A DNA stretch of 64,000 bases from Nannocystis pusilla (GTDB taxonomy: Bacteria > Myxococcota_A > Polyangia > Nannocystales > Nannocystaceae). How positions within the stretch are numbered: the first letter of the stretch is position 1; the number at the start of each line of letters is the position of its first letter. Location of the stretch: positions 8,223,168 to 8,287,167 of the forward strand of contig NZ_JAPNKE010000002.1 in assembly GCF_026626665.1 (NCBI RefSeq). The letters are read 5' to 3'. The translations under genes were made by a program, and so were the position numbers. Positions 1 to 12,434 of this stretch are shown piece after piece. Below the pieces are notes generated by a model. The model worked only from the letters and a program-made list of their open reading frames with translations, was not told where the DNA came from and made no database searches.

Positions 1-639
1 GAGCTGCTGCAGGCGCGCGAGCGGGGCAGCGCCGCGGTGGCGACGATCCGCCGCCTGCAGGTCGCGCGCACCCGGGCCGAGCTCGGCGAGCGGCTGGCGA
101 CGATGCGCATCGACCTCGCCCGCACCAGCCGCGAGGAGGCCGAGCTGCAGCGCGTGCTGGCGGCGAAGATCGCGGCGATCGCGACGCTCGACCACCAGAT
201 CGATCAACACTCGCTGCGCGCCCCCATCGCCGGCCGGCTCGGCGGGGTGGTGCCGCTGCAGGCCGGCGCCGTGCTCACGCGCGGGGCCGTGGTCGCGGTC
301 GTCATCTCCGACGACCCGCTGCGGATCGTCGGCCGCTTCACCCCCGCCGGGGTCGGACGGATCCGCCCCGGCCAGCCCGCGCGCATGCGCCTCGACGGCT
401 TCCCGTGGGCCGAGTTCGGCAGCCTCCACGGCCGCGTCGCCGCCGTCGCCAGCGAGGCCGAAGACGGCCTCGTCCGCGTCGAGTGCGACATGTCCGAACA
501 GACAGATGAAATGTCCGGAGGGACAGCCAGCAAGATCCCCGCCGAGCACGGCCTCACCGGCGTGCTCGAGGTCGAGGTCGAGTCCGTCTCGCCCGCCGCC
601 CTGCTGCTGCGCACGATCGGCCAGGCGCTCGCCCCATGA
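1..639 (+). CDS. HlyD-family membrane fusion protein, 5' end cut by the window
   Basis: This is the C-terminal 212 residues of a periplasmic adaptor that would link an inner-membrane ABC exporter to an outer-membrane channel. The frame is open from base 1. An Arg/Glu/Leu-rich helical hairpin (about residues 1-58) is followed by a lipoyl/barrel half-motif with 'SLRAPIAGRLGG' and the typical 'RPGQPARMRLDGFPW' segment. The stop overlaps the start of the next gene by 4 bases, so it is translationally coupled to the C39-ABC exporter. Two copies of the TGTCC/GGACA palindrome lie in frame near the end and encode Met-Ser-rich residues. The family call is firm; the substrate is unknown. The signal anchor lies outside the window. 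Confidence 0.85.
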   Translation, partial: ELLQARERGSAAVATIRRLQVARTRAELGERLATMRIDLARTSREEAELQRVLAAKIAAIATLDHQIDQHSLRAPIAGRLGGVVPLQAGAVLTRGAVVAVVISDDPLRIVGRFTPAGVGRIRPGQPARMRLDGFPWAEFGSLHGRVAAVASEAEDGLVRVECDMSEQTDEMSGGTASKIPAEHGLTGVLEVEVESVSPAALLLRTIGQALAP

Positions 640-3322
640 CCGCCTCGCCGACGCGTCGCCGTCGCATCGTCGCCGAGGTCATCCAGAGCTCGGCCATGGA
701 CTGCGGCCCGGCCACCCTCAAGTGCCTGCTCGACAGCCACGGCCTCGCGGTCAGCTACGGCCGCCTGCGCGAGGCCTGTCAGACCGACGTCGACGGCACC
801 TCGATCGACACCATGGAGGACGTCGCGGTCCAGCTCGGCCTCGAGGCCGAGCAGATCATGTGCCCGCCGGACCACGTGTTCGTCGCCGAGTCCGCGGCGC
901 TGCCGGCGATCGCCGTCGTGCTCTCGCCGGGCGGCCTGACCCACTTCGTCGTCGTGTGGTCGTGCTTCGCCGGCCTGGTCCAGATCATGGACCCCGCCGT
1001 CGGCCGCCGCTTCGTCCCGCGCGAGCAGCTGCAGCGCGAGCTGTTCGTCCACCGCATGCCGGTCCCGGCCGAGGACCTGCGCGAGTGGCTCGACAGCGAC
1101 GAGTTCACCGGCCCGCTGCGCGCCCGCGCCCGCGCGCTGAAGCTCGCCCGCGCCCGCGTCGACGCCTGGCTCGCCGCCGGCGCCGGCGACCCCGGCATCC
1201 TCGGCCTCGCGCGCCTCGACGCCGCCGTCCGCCTCGCCGAGTCGCTCGCCCGCGCCGGCGCCCTCGCGCGCGGCGGCGAGGCCCGGCGCTTCGTCGCCCG
1301 CCTGCTCGAGGCCAGCGAGGGCCTCACGGGCGAGGCCCTGTACGCCGTCCTGCCCGAGCAGTTCTTCACCGCCGCGCCGAGCCCGGACGACCCCGACACC
1401 GCCCTGCTGCGCGGCGCGGTGCTCGTGCGGGTCCGCGGCGTGCGAGCCGACGCGCCGGCCCTGCGCCCTCACGACCTGTCCCAAAGTACACTCTCGCCCG
1501 ACCTCGTCGCCGCCCTCACGGAGCCGCAGATCTCGCCGCTGCGCCAGCTGTTCGCGCTGGTGCGCGCCGACGGCCTCGCGCTCCCGGCGGTGCTCGCGGT
1601 CGGCCTCGTCACCGCCGCCGCGGTGGTCGTCGCCGAGGCGCTGGTCCTGCGCGCGCTGCTCGACGTCGGCGAGCGGATCGGCGTCGGCGAGCAGCGGCTC
1701 GGCGCGGCCGCGGCGATCCTCGCCTTCTTCGTCGCCGTCCTCGCGCTCGAGCTCCCGCTCGCCGCCGGCGTGCGCCGGGTCGGTCGCCGCCTCGGCGCCC
1801 GCCTGCGCGTCGCCTTCCTGACCCAGGTCCCGCGCCTCGGCGACCGCTACCTCGCCAGCCGACCGATCTCCGACATGGCCGAGAGATGTCACCGAGGACA
1901 TGTCCTTCGGCACCTGCCCGACGTCGCGGCTCGCCTGGTGCGCGGCGGCTTCGAGCTGATCTTCACCGCCCTCGCGCTGATCTGGCTCGACCCCGGCGGC
2001 GCGCCGTGGATCGTCCTCACCGCGGCCCTCGTGCTGGCGCTGCCGCTGGCGCTGCAGCCGCTCATGACCGAGCGCGACCTCAAGGTCCGCAGCCACGGCG
2101 GCGCGCTCGGCCGCTTCTACCTCGACGCCCTGCTCGGCCTCACCGCGATCCGCACCCACGCCGCCGAGCGCTCGCTGCTGCGCGAGCACGAGGCCCTGCT
2201 GGTCGAGTGGTCGCGCGCCCAGCGCTCGCTGTTCCGCGTGCAGGTCGTCGCGGTCGGCCTCAGCGCCGCGCTGGGGATGATCCTCGCGGCTGTCCTTTGG
2301 GGCACCTACGTCACCCGCCACCCCGAGCCGGCCGGCGCGCTGCTGCTGCTCTACTGGGCGCTGTCGCTGCCGGCGATCGGCGACCAGGTGGCGGCCGCGG
2401 CGTTCGAGATCCCCGCGCTGCGGGCCGCCGCGCTGCGCCTGCTGGAGCCGCTCCACCTGGCGGCCGACGCCGCCGATCCCGTGGACCACGCCGCGCCATG
2501 GCCGGGCAGCGGCGGCGTCGCGCTGACGTTCGAGCAGGTCAGCGCGGTCGCTGGCGGTCACCCGATCTTGCAGGAGCTCGATCTGGAAATTGCGCCCGGC
2601 GAGCACGTGGCGGTGGTGGGCGCCTCGGGGGCCGGCAAGTCGAGCCTGCTCGGCCTGCTGCTCGGCTGGCACCGGCCGGCCGGCGGTCGCCTCACGGTCG
2701 ACGGCAGACCGCTCGACGAGCCCGCGCTGGCCGCCCTGCGCCGCGTCACGGCGTGGGTCGACCCGGCCGTGCAGCTGTGGAACGAGTCTCTTTAAGAAAT
2801 CTGCACTACGGCAGCGACCCTCGGCACCACCAGTCGCCGCAGGCGCTCGAGCTCGCCGACCTCGGCCCCGTGCTCGAGCGGCTGCCCGACGGCCTGCAGT
2901 CGATCCTCGGCGAGGGCGGCGGCCTCGTGTCCGGCGGTGAGGGCCAGCGCGTCCGCCTCGGCCGCGCCCTCCTGCGCGGCGAGCCGCGCCTCGTCCTCCT
3001 CGACGAGCCGTTCCGCGGCCTCGATCGCCACGCGCGCGCCGCCCTGCTGACCCGCGCACGCGAGCGCTGGCGCGGCAGCACCCTGCTGTGCGTCACCCAC
3101 GACATCGACGCGGCCCTCGGCTTCGACCGCGTGCTGGTGATCGACGGCGGCCGCCTGGTCGAAGAGGGTTCTCCAATCGACCTGGCCGATCGGCCAGACT
3201 CACGATACGCGGCTCTGCTGCGCGCCGAGGCCGAGCTGCGCGCCGAGGGCTGGAGCGACCCGCGCTGGCGCAGGCTCCGACTCGAAGGCGGCCAGCTCCG
3301 CGCCGGAGAGGCCCCGGCATGA
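636..3322 (+). CDS. ABC exporter with N-terminal C39 peptidase domain (single frameshift near 2790)
   Basis: The protein is a peptide exporter that would cleave a leader and export the product. The C39 domain (about residues 1-140) shows the Gln-x5-Cys motif 'VIQSSAMDCGPATLK', the His in 'GLTHFVVVW' and the Asp in 'MDPAVG', so the catalytic set looks intact. An extra helical region (about 150-290) precedes the transmembrane domain, which contains 'RPISDMAER'. Walker A is 'GASGAGKSS'. The first frame stops at 2795. The rest of the ATPase (signature 'LVSGGEGQR', Walker B 'LVLLDEP', switch 'CVTHD') continues in another frame to 3322. Adding one T at ctcTTTaag rejoins the frames as NESLLRNL. Together with the adaptor and the second ABC gene it resembles bacteriocin/RiPP export trios. 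No precursor peptide is visible. Confidence 0.88.
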
Positions 3323-3705
3323 CGCGCAGCTCGACGGGGATCCTCGCGGCCGGCCGCGCGCTCGACATGTCCCCGGGGACATATGATTCGGTGGCATCGC
3401 TTGCGGCTCCCGTCCTGTCCCTAGGGACATCCGCGCCGACTTCGGTCTCGTCCGCTCGCAGTCCGTCCCCGCGGACATGGTTCTGCTCCGCTTCGACGCG
3501 CCGCACACCCTCAACTCGCGCCATGTCCCCGAGGACATGTCGCTCTGCCGCGGCTCGTATCGTCACCGCGCCCGTCGTGTGCCGCCGCGCCCGTGATGTC
3601 TCCTGTTCGCGTCCGCCGTCCTCTACCGCATCCGCTGCGGCCCGCATGATGAAATTGTCCATATGGACATGTCTTTGTGAGCATGTCCCGGAGGCCACGT
3701 GTTAG
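3319..3705 (+). CDS. Possible small Ser/Thr/Arg-rich ORF between the two exporters
   Basis: A 128-codon frame begins at an ATG overlapping the exporter stop codon (ATGA) and runs into the next GTG start. That arrangement hints at translational coupling. The product is rich in Ser, Thr, Ala and Arg with no recognisable domain. Five copies of the TGTCC/GGACA palindrome lie in this stretch, so much of the peptide is dictated by repeats. It may equally be a non-coding spacer. I do not recognise a family. Confidence 0.25.
   Translation: MTRSSTGILAAGRALDMSPGTYDSVASLAAPVLSLGTSAPTSVSSARSPSPRTWFCSASTRRTPSTRAMSPRTCRSAAARIVTAPVVCRRARDVSCSRPPSSTASAAARMMKLSIWTCLCEHVPEATC
3367..3669. repeat. Cluster of TGTCC-N4-GGACA palindromes
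   Basis: Copies lie at 3367-3382 (CCGG core), 3416-3429 (CTAG core), 3465-3476, 3523-3538 and 3656-3669 (ATAT core). Most are perfect 14-16 base palindromes. The middle four bases differ between copies while the arms stay fixed, which is unlike simple recent duplication. Confidence 0.9.
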
Positions 3706-5817
3706 ACGCGCTCGGCTGGCCGCTGGAGCGCGCCGGCGAGGCCCTCGCCGCGCTGGCAGGGGCGTCCGGCCTGCAGCCGAGCCTGCGCGATTTGGGCGCC
3801 CTCGGGCCGGCAGAGCTCGCCGAGCGGGACGACGCCGAGATCGAGCGCTGGCTCGCGGGCGCCGCCGCGGAGCTGGGGCTCGAGGCGGAGGCCGTCGACA
3901 GCGACCTGGCCGGCATCGACGACCTCCTGCGAGCGGCGGCGCCCGCGGTCCTGCGCGTCGGCGAGGGCGGGCGCGGCTTGCTGCTCCTGCTGCGCGGCGG
4001 TCGGCGCCACCTCGTGCTCCTCGCCCCCGACCTCCGCCCGCGCCGCGTCGCCCTGGCAGAGGTCCGCCGCCTCGTCTGCGAGCCCGTCCTCGCCCCCCTG
4101 CGCGGCCGCGCCGAGGCCCTGGTCGATCGCACGGGTTTTAAAGGGACAGCGGCGCGAGCGAGCCGTCGAAGCCCTGCTGCGCGAGCGCCTCGGTGTCTTG
4201 CGGGTCGGCCGCGCCTTCGTCCTGCGGCCCTCGCCGGCGGCACCGCTGCTCCGCCTGCTGCGCGCCGAGGGCCTCGTGCGCCGCACCGCCGCGCTCGCCG
4301 GCCTGCACGCCGCCGAGCTCCTGCTGATGATCGCCGCCTGGGCGCTCATCGGCGACCTCGTGTTCGCCGGCCGCACCGACGCCGGCTGGTCGCAGGCCTG
4401 GCTGCTCTTGCTCCTGTCCATCGTGCCATGTCGCATGGGACAGGCGGCGATCGCCGGCGACATCCTCCAGCGGGCCGGCGCGCTGCTGAAGCGCCGGCTG
4501 CTGGTCGGCGCGCTGGCGCTGCCCGGCGACCTCACGCGGCGCGAGGGCGCGGGCTTGCTGCTCGGGCGCGTGCTCGAGACCGCCGCGGTCGAGTCGCTCG
4601 GCCTGCGCGGCGGCCTGGTCTCACTCGTGGCCGCGCTCGAGTTCGCCGCGGCCGTGCCGATCCTCGCCCTCGGCCCCGCGCCCGCGCTGCACCTCGCCCT
4701 GCTGGCCGGCTGGGCCGCGCTCAGCGTCGTCCTCGTGCGCCGCACCGGCCGCCACCTCGCCGCCTGGACCGACACGCGCGGCGAGCTCACGCATCACCTC
4801 GTCGAGGCCATGGTCGGCCACCGCACGCGCCTCGCTCAAGAAGCCCCCGAGCGCTGGCACGACGACGACGACGCCCGCCTCGTCCGCGTGCTCGCTCGCG
4901 AGGCGCAGCTGAACCGCAGCGAGTCGCTGCTGGTCGCCCTGCTGCCGCGCGGCTGGCTGGTGCTCGGCCTGGCCGCCCTGCTGCCCGCGTTCGTCGGCGG
5001 CACGGCGCCGACCGCCACCGTCGCCGCGGCCATCGGCGGGGTGCTGCTGGCCCAGCGCGGCCTCTCGACCTTCGTCGTCGGCGCCACCGCGCTGCTCGGC
5101 TGCGGCGTCGCGGTGCGCCAGGCGCTGCCGATGCTGCGCGCCGCCGAGGCCGCCGACGACGGCGCGCACGGGCTGATGCTGTCTTTTCCGCCAGTACCCG
5201 AAGGACAGCCGATCGTCGTGGCCCGCGGCCTCGGCTTCCGCTACCCCGGGCGCGAGCGGCCGGTCCTGCGCGACGTCGACCTCGCCATCGCCGCCGGCGA
5301 CCGCCTCCTGCTCGAGGGCGGCTCGGGCGGCGGCAAGTCGACCCTCGGCGCGCTGGTGGCCGGCCTGCGCGAGCCCACCAGCGGCCTGGTCCTGCTCGCC
5401 GGCCTCGATCGCCCGACCCTCGGCCTGGTCGGCTGGCGGCGGCGGATCGCCGCGGCGCCGCAGTTCCACGAGAACCACGTCGTCACGGCGCCCCTCGCCT
5501 TCAACCTGCTCATGGGCCGCGGCTGGCCGCCCACGCAAGCCCAGCTCGCCGAGGCCGACGCAGTCTGCCGCGAGCTCGGCCTCGGCGACCTGCTGGAGCG
5601 CATGCCGAGCGGCCTGCAGCAGATGGTCGGAGAGACAGGTTGGCAGCTGTCGCACGGCGAGCGCAGCCGCCTGTTCATCGCCCGCGCGCTGCTGCAGGGC
5701 GTCGACCTCGTGGTCCTCGACGAGAGCTTCGCGGCGCTCGACCCGGCGACCCTGCAGCAGGCGCTGCGCTGCGTGCTGAACCGGGCGCGGGCGGTCCTCG
5801 TGATCGCGCACCCGTGA
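3699..5817 (+). CDS. ABC exporter without peptidase domain (single frameshift near 4137)
   Basis: This is the second half-transporter of the export locus. The GTG start at 3699 is chosen because GGAGG lies at 3690-3694, five bases upstream. About 150 residues form an Ala/Leu/Glu-rich N-terminal domain, followed by about six transmembrane segments and an ATPase domain. Walker A is 'GGSGGGKST', the signature is 'LSHGERSRL' and Walker B is 'LVVLDES'. The N-terminal frame leaves the conserved sequence at ggTTTTaaaggg (4135-4141); the remainder follows in the frame ending at 5817, and one added T restores 'GFLKGQRRERAVEALL'. A peptidase-less partner of a C39 exporter suggests a heteromeric export system. 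Both ABC genes break at a T-run, which looks like a consensus error. Confidence 0.83.
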
Positions 5818-5820
5818 GGG

Positions 5821-6228
5821 AATTCCCTCGATGCGACGTGGGGGCAGGGGGCCGCTTCGCGGACGGCGCAGGGTGGCGCTCCGCGAATCGCCGCCTATGA
5901 CTTTCCCGCGGTGCCGGCGCGGACGCCGTCGTCGCTGCTCGCGCGAGTTCACGCGGGCGTCGACGAAGCCGCGCCCGCGCGAGTGGCGGAGGCGAGCGAC
6001 GAGCGCCGCGGCCGCAGGGCGAGCCGTCGCGCCGCTCGCCGCGAGGTCCGCAAAGAGGCCGATTCACCGCGAGGCGTCTTGCACGCGGCGACCGGCCGAG
6101 CATGCAAGGTGGGCTCACAGGGATGATATGCACTACCCCGTGCGAGAGGGCGCGCTCTTCGCAAGAGCCCCGGGCGCTGCACCGACCCGGCGAGGCGACG
6201 CCTGCTCCTCGCCGAGACTGGAGACCCG
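5821..6228. other. Gene-poor spacer
   Basis: No convincing gene or repeat is seen. The open frames here are Arg/Ala-rich and typical of random high-GC sequence. The promoter of the downstream PAS/kinase operon should lie here, but no clear -35/-10 pair was recognised. Confidence 0.5.
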
Positions 6229-6588
6229 ATGAACTTCGACAGTCCGACCCTCCTCGCCGACCTGGAACGGGCCACCGCCAGCGAGCTCGATGACGCCGCG
6301 TTCGGCGTCGTCCGCATGGACCGCGACGGCGTCGTCCTGAACTTCTCCCGCCGCGAATCCCAGCTGTCCGGGCTCTCGCCGCAGGGCGTCATCGGCAAGA
6401 ACTTCTTCATCGAGGTCGCGCCCTGCACCAACAACTTCATGGTCGCCGAGCGCTACGCCGAGTCCGGCGACCTCGACGAGCGCCTCGACTATGTGTTCAC
6501 CTACCGCATGAAGCCCAGGCCGGTGCGCCTGCGCATGCTCAAGCGCGCCGACGGGGGCAACCAATACCTCGTCGTGATCGAGCGCTGA
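6229..6588 (+). CDS. Photoactive-yellow-protein-like PAS sensor
   Basis: The 119-residue protein aligns without gaps, at a constant offset of three, to Halorhodospira PYP (125 aa). The chromophore-binding Cys69 corresponds to Cys66 in 'GKNFFIEVAPCTNN', and Glu46 corresponds to Glu43. Tyr42, which hydrogen-bonds the p-coumaroyl phenolate, is Phe39 here ('VLNFSRRES'), and Thr50 is Ser47. The fold and chromophore Cys are therefore kept while the colour-tuning network is altered. It could be a tuned photoreceptor or a non-photoactive PYP-fold PAS sensor. No tyrosine ammonia-lyase or coumaroyl-CoA ligase gene is in the window. Its stop is two bases before a kinase gene, so it probably feeds that kinase. 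Family assignment is strong; light sensing is inference. Confidence 0.85.
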   Translation: MNFDSPTLLADLERATASELDDAAFGVVRMDRDGVVLNFSRRESQLSGLSPQGVIGKNFFIEVAPCTNNFMVAERYAESGDLDERLDYVFTYRMKPRPVRLRMLKRADGGNQYLVVIER

Positions 6589-7839
6589 GGATGAGCATGG
6601 ACGAGCTGCGGCCGTCCGCCGAGGAGTCCGAGCGCCTGCTTCGGTTCCTCTACCTGTGCCCGGTCGGGCTCGCCGACTTCGGGCCCGACGGCGAGGTGCG
6701 GATGCTGAACGCCGTCGCCGCCCAGCTGTTGATGCCGATCGCCCGCCGCGGACAGCTCGACAACTTGTTCCACGCGCTCGCCGACGTCGCTCCCGACCTG
6801 CGGGAGGCCGTCGCGTCCTACTCGCCGCTGTCCGGACCCGTCGTGCGCGGCCGGGTGCTGCACGTCGCCGCGGGCGCGACCCGCCGCCACTACTCGCTCG
6901 ACGTGATCCGCATCGACCGCGACACGTACATGGCGGCGCTCGGCGACGTCACCGAGGCCGTGGACAACGAGACGGTCGCTCGCGAGGCGCTGCAGCTCAC
7001 CGCCGTGCAAGAGGGTCGCTTCGAGGTGCTCACCAGCGTCCTCCACGACATCGGCAACGGCATCACCGGGATCGGCACGCGCACGGCCATGCTGGCCGCC
7101 GCGCCGGCGTGGGAGGAGATCGAGCAGCTCGACCGGCTCGCCGAGTTCGTGCGCAAGCAACGGACCGCGCTCGAGCCCGCGCTGGGCGCCGACAGGGCCG
7201 GCGCGCTGGTCGACTTCGTCGACGCGGTGACGGCCCGCCTGCGCGAGCGCATGAGGCATTGGCGCGAGACGCTGACCTTCTTCGTCGCCTCGATCGCGCA
7301 CGTCCAGGAGATCATGAACATCCAGCGCCAGTTCATCCGCGGCGGCGAGGTCCGCCGGCCGCTCGCGGTGACCGAGCTGCTGGACGACGCGCTCGCGCTC
7401 CAGCGCGCGGCGCTGCACAAGCGCGGCGTGGCGGTGAGCCTCGACATCCCGCCCCACGTGCCGCGCATCGAGGCCGATCGCACCCGAATGATGCAGGTGT
7501 TCGTCAACGTCCTCAAGAACGTGGTCGAAGCGTTCGACGCGGCCCTGCCCGCCGGGACCGCGGGCCGTACGCTACAGCTGTCCGTAAGGACAGTCGCGGA
7601 CGACCGGCTCGAGATCGCGTTCACCGACAACGCCTGCGGCTTCGCGGCGCCGGGCGGCGAGTTCCCGATCGCGCGGGGCACCACGACCAAGCCCGGCGGG
7701 ACCGGGCTCGGCCTGTACGCCTCGGCGCAGATCGTCGCCTCGCACCACGGCAGCCTCACCCTGCGCAGCCCCGGCCCCGGCCTGGGCGCGACTTGCACCG
7801 TCACGCCCCGCTCCGCCAGCCGCCCGAGTCCGCACCGCC

Positions 7840-9432
<1,593 letters not shown>

Positions 9433-9471
9433 CGCGACAGGTCACTCCGCTGCCCGTCGCCTGCTCGCAAT

Positions 9472-10759
9472 TCACCGCTGCGCGGCCAGCCACGCCAGCG
9501 CTGCTGCCATTGCGGGATCTCCGCCCGCCGCATCGCGTTCTGCCGAGGCCAGCGGCACGTCGGCGACGTAGTCGCCGCGGGGCGTGCCGTCGACGTGGAA
9601 CAGCGACTCCCCGCCGAGCTCGAGCGTCGCGCCCAGGGCCGGCAGCTCGAACGAGTACACCGCCCCGAGCAGATCGCCGAGGTCCGAGGCGAACGTGCGC
9701 GCCCCCGCGGCCGCGTGCAGCCCCATCAACAGCCCTTCGCCCATGCTCCCGGTCCACCGGCTGCCGAGCACCGCGACTTTCCCATCGAAAAGAGGTGCGC
9801 GCGGCAGGACGTACTCGACGAAGCGGCGCGGGACGGTGGTGCTGCGCTCGACCGCGGGGATCTCGTGGACCTGATACGGCCGCGCCTCGCGGACGAAGTG
9901 ACCGATGATCCCGCGGGCGACGTCGGTGTTGCCGCCGCTCGGTGTGTTGCGAAGGTCGAGGATCATCGCCTCGACCTCCGCGTGCTCGCGGATCGCCGCG
10001 TCGAACGCAGCGATCGTCTCCTGCCGATCCAGCGAATTATTAAAACGGAAGATCGCCACCTGCTCGCGCACCTCGACGCTCAGCGGCTCCATCTTCGCCA
10101 CCGTGCGCGCCAGCTCGCGCGGGTTCGCCAGCTCGACCGTCCGCGGCGCGCCGTCGACCTCGAGCTCGAGCACGCGACCGCCGACGCGCTTGCCGTTGAC
10201 CACCAGGATCGCCGCGTAGGTGCGCTGCTGCACGGTGGGTGCCGGGAGCAGGCCCTCGAACAGCGCCGTCACGCACGCCTCGATGTCGGCCCCGTCGACC
10301 TTGCGCACCGTCCACCCCGGGCGCACGCCTGCCGCGTCCGCGGCCGAGCCTGCGCGCACGTCGGCCACGACGTAGCGATCGCCCTGCAGTGCGACCGCCA
10401 GGTCCGCGCTGGTCGGCCACACGTTCGGGTCGTCGTCGTCGAGCGGCGCGACCAGCAGATGCGGGTCGGTGAACGCGAACGCCGAGCGGTGCAGCACCCG
10501 CCGCAGCTGGCTCGCGGTGGTCGTCCGCAGCGCCGCCTCGCGCGTGCGCTGCAGGTGGGCCTCGACGTCGAAGTCCTGGCGCTCGAGGTACGCGTAGTTG
10601 GCCCGCAGCTCTTTCACATTCGTCGAACGCCGCCGCCGCGTCGAACGCCGCTGCCGTCTTCGGGGCCGGGTCTGTCGGCGGCGCGCTCACGGGCGGCGTG
10701 CTCACCGACGGTGACTCCGCCACCGACGGTGACTCCGCCACGGGCGCCTCGCACGCCAC
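9472..10759 (-). CDS. S41-family serine protease, probable lipoprotein (frameshift near 10618)
   Basis: The main frame (9472-10617) encodes a PDZ-like domain ('VVADVRAGSAADAAGVRPG') followed by a tail-specific protease domain with the Ser of 'RWTGSMGEGLL' and the segment 'ILDLRNTPSGG'. The N-terminal part lies in another frame: a Pro/Ser linker with a repeated 'SVAESP' motif preceded by the hydrophobic lipobox stretch 'GLALLLAVVACEAP'. The frames join near gaaTGTGaaag as 'FDEVKELRANYAYLERQ'. No in-frame ATG or GTG precedes the lipobox, so the start is unresolved and may involve another error. It is probably an outer or periplasmic protease of the C-terminal-processing family. It is convergent with the kinase operon. 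Confidence 0.8.
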
Positions 10760-10916
10760 GACCGCCAGCAGGAGCGCCAGACCTGCGCGAGCTCTTGTTC
10801 TCGAATTTTCGTGGTCAAGCGGATGGCCGCGTATAGCACGAGCGCCCCGCGCGAGCCGCCGCGCCGCAGGTCGTCGCGCACGCGAGCGACGCCGCGGAGC
10901 CTCGCCGGGTCTCTCT

Positions 10917-12405
10917 TTACGCCCGCTCTTCGTCGCGGTGTGGCAGCCAGGACGGCCGGACCTGCGCCCACATCACCTGCGCCACCAGCCCGAGCTTGTT
11001 GCTCGCCAGCATCGCCGCCCCTGTCACCTGGCGCAGGCGGTCGCGGGCCGGCAGCGCCCGCGCGTGGCGGGGCACCAGGCTCGTCTCGAGCGCGTGGCGG
11101 GCCGTCTTGAGGTACTCCGTGAGGAACACCGACGGTCGGCCCTCCGCGCACGACAGCAGCGCCATCGAGCGCACGCGCGACTCGTGGCTCGCCTCCCAGT
11201 AGTCGAACAGCGCCCGCTGGATCGCCCGCGCCCCCTCGTTGCCGCCGCGAAACACCTCATACATGCGTCGGCCAGCGCCTGGCGGGTCGGCACGTAGCGG
11301 TCGTGGATCGCCCGGTAGCGGCGGACCGCCGCGTCGTCGAGCCACGCCTCGTGCAGCGACGCCCCGGCCCGCAGGCGCGCCTGCTCGCCGAGCACCTCCG
11401 CGTCGCGCAGGCCCATCGTCATCCCGCTCGCGGTGATCGGGTGCGAGCAGCCGGCCGCGTCGCCGACCAGCACCAGCCCGGGGAAGCTCGCGCGCGGGGC
11501 CGGCAGGTTGACCGTCGGCGCCATCTCGAACGGCCCCTTGTGATTGCTGATCGCCGCCGCCAGCTGCTCCCCGAGCGCGCTCGGCAGGTACGGGATGAAC
11601 GTCTCGAGCAGGAACTCCGCCAGCTTCGCGCCCTTGGCCGGCAGCTGGGCCGGCAGGTCGAGCGTCACCCGGTACGTCAGGCCCTCCGCGTCGCGGTGGA
11701 TCGGGTAGACCAGCACCGGCCCCCACGCCCCGAGCACGATGTTGCCCCACGTCGCCGCCGACACCGCCGCGTTGCGCAGCTCGAGCCCCGCGGTGAAGCC
11801 GATCGTCTGCCGGTCGTCGGGCAGGCCGGCGAGGCGGCGGACCTGGCTCGCCTTGCCGTCGGCCGCCACCACCAGGTCGGCGCGCACCTCGACCTCTTCG
11901 CCGTCGGGCCCGCTGAGCACCGCCCCGAGCACGCGCTCGCCGAACCCGCGGACCAGCGACTTGATCGTCCAGCCCTCGTGCAGCTCGACCTGCGGCCGGC
12001 GCGAGATCACCTGCCGCATCACCTTCACCAGCGTCTTGTGGTGGACCGCGATCCCCTGCGGCCGCTGCCCCGCCACGTCGGCGTACGGCAGCTCGACGTA
12101 GCGGCCCTCGGCCCGCTCGCGCACCGTGAAGCCGTCGACGTCGACCGCGCCGGCCGCCTTGAGCGGGCCGTAGAAGCCGAGGTCCTCGAGCACCTGGGCC
12201 CCGCGCGGGTGGATGAACTCGCCGGCGAACCGCGGCGCCGAGCCCTTGTGGCGGTCGATCACCAGGATCTTGCGCCGCCGGCCCTTGTCGGCCAGCGCCA
12301 GCGCCTGGGCCACCGCGCAGCCGGCCATGCCCGCGCCGATGATCACGACGTCGTAGCGCGCCCCGGCCTCGCTCCCGCTTCGTTCTTGTCTGGCTGCATG
12401 GTCAT
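10917..12405 (-). CDS. Squalene-monooxygenase-like FAD monooxygenase (two frameshifts)
   Basis: The protein is a group-A flavin monooxygenase: Rossmann motif 'YDVVIIGAGMAGC', a 'GEFIHPRGAQVLEDLGF' segment resembling the squalene epoxidase 'GE.xQPGG...L..LGL' block, and FAD motif 'VGDAAGCSHPITASGMT'. The C-terminal part 'ALFDYWEASHESR...LLSC' also matches squalene epoxidase style, followed by a hydrophobic tail. The conserved sequence jumps frame near 11263 ('ALADA' to 'MYEVFRGG') and near 12370 (start 'MTMQPDKNEAG' to 'ARYDVVIIG'). The start at 12405 is inferred. It begins 29 bases after the squalene-cyclase-like gene, so they form an operon. Sterol or triterpenoid oxidation is the natural hypothesis; exact substrate is unproven. 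Confidence 0.8.
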
Positions 12406-12434
12406 GTCCTTTCGCGCATGTCTTTAAGAGAAGG

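Noticed and set aside
204..3059. A 951-codon open frame antisense to the exporter genes
   Set aside because: It is Arg/Gly/Ala-rich filler opposite a well-supported coding frame, typical of high-GC shadow frames.
2790..4141. Programmed ribosomal frameshifting at TTTAAA/TTTTAAA in the two exporters
   Set aside because: Similar breaks occur in unrelated housekeeping-type genes at C, G and A runs, so sequencing error explains all of them more simply.
5831..6232. ORF of 133 codons before the PYP-like gene
   Set aside because: Composition is Arg/Ala-rich without motifs or a ribosome-binding site.
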